Source of the DNA: Burhinus oedicnemus
Taxonomy: Eukaryota; Chordata; Aves; Charadriiformes; Burhinidae
Length of the DNA: 64,000 nt
Direction: 5' to 3'
NCBI GenBank assembly: GCA_008921705.1
Contig: VFFE01007669.1
Span: forward strand, 2,713,017-2,777,016
Below the pieces are notes generated by a model. The model ran no database searches, was not told where the DNA came from, and saw only the letters and a program-made list of their open reading frames with translations. The position numbers were made by a program, and so were the translations under genes. This document shows positions 63,870 through 64,000 of this stretch, piece by piece; positions within the stretch are counted from its first letter, which is position 1; every line of letters starts with the position of its first letter.

Positions 63870-64000
63870 TAGGATCACAGGGTAATTCAGGTTGGAAGGG
63901 ACCGCAGGAAGTTCCTGGTCCAACTTCCTCCTCAAAGCAGGGGTTAGCTCTGAGATCAGACCAAGTCACTCAGGGCTTTACGCAGTCTGGTCTTCAAACA
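63870..64000 (-). mobile_element. CR1 LINE 3' end, minus strand, runs off window
   Basis: AGGATCACAGGGTAATTCAG, GTTGGAAGGGACCGCAGGAA and TGGTCCAACTTCCTCCTCAA are the reverse complement of a CR1 3' end. The element continues beyond 64,000. Confidence 0.9.

Overview
This window is vertebrate nuclear DNA, almost certainly from a bird. It carries CR1 LINEs of the avian type, including several with the typical 5'-truncated form and an ATTCTATGATT-like 3' end. It has long AT-rich non-coding stretches, two CpG-island promoters, and two genes with GT-AG introns that I can read by translation. It is not prokaryotic, and most open frames in it are chance.

Layout. Bases 1 to about 37,170 are a gene desert. 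It holds CR1 copies at about 8,204-8,535 (-), 11,700-12,692 (+) and 18,795-19,208 (+), older repeat relics, a 51-base block present twice (3,633 and 6,915), and two exon-like segments with strong splice sites (7,281-7,365 and 19,334-19,444) that belong to no gene I recognise. A CpG island at about 37,170-38,300 is the promoter of ATP5MC3 (ATP5G3), the c-subunit of mitochondrial ATP synthase. The complete gene follows on the + strand (five exons, CDS 38,024-41,172, 141 aa). After about 3.7 kb of intergenic DNA, a second CpG island (about 45,020-46,150, interrupted by a 20-N gap) starts ATF2, also on the + strand. Its non-coding first exon ends at 45,680, two further 5'UTR exons lie near 49,348 and 55,340, and the first four coding exons are at 56,153-62,933. 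The rest of ATF2 (later transactivation region and bZIP) lies beyond the window. Every CR1 copy I see inside ATF2 is antisense to the gene.

The two genes are separate functions in conserved synteny, not a pathway. ATP5MC3 supplies the rotor ring of complex V, and its promoter carries NRF-1-, GABP-, ERR- and CRE-like sites expected of an OXPHOS gene. ATF2 is a stress-activated (JNK/p38) CRE-binding factor. In mammals ATP5MC3 and ATF2 flank the centromeric HOXD regulatory desert (C-DOM), so the left 37 kb here is inferred to be the ATP5MC3-side end of that landscape.

The observations most worth following are in ATF2. The human-type N-terminal extension, reported to carry a nuclear export signal, is broken here by an in-frame stop and a frame shift, and its old start codon now lies in one of two overlapping uORFs. 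The residue matching human Ser121 (a PKC site) is Asn. The unexplained exon-like segments in the desert come next. I found no new multi-gene system.
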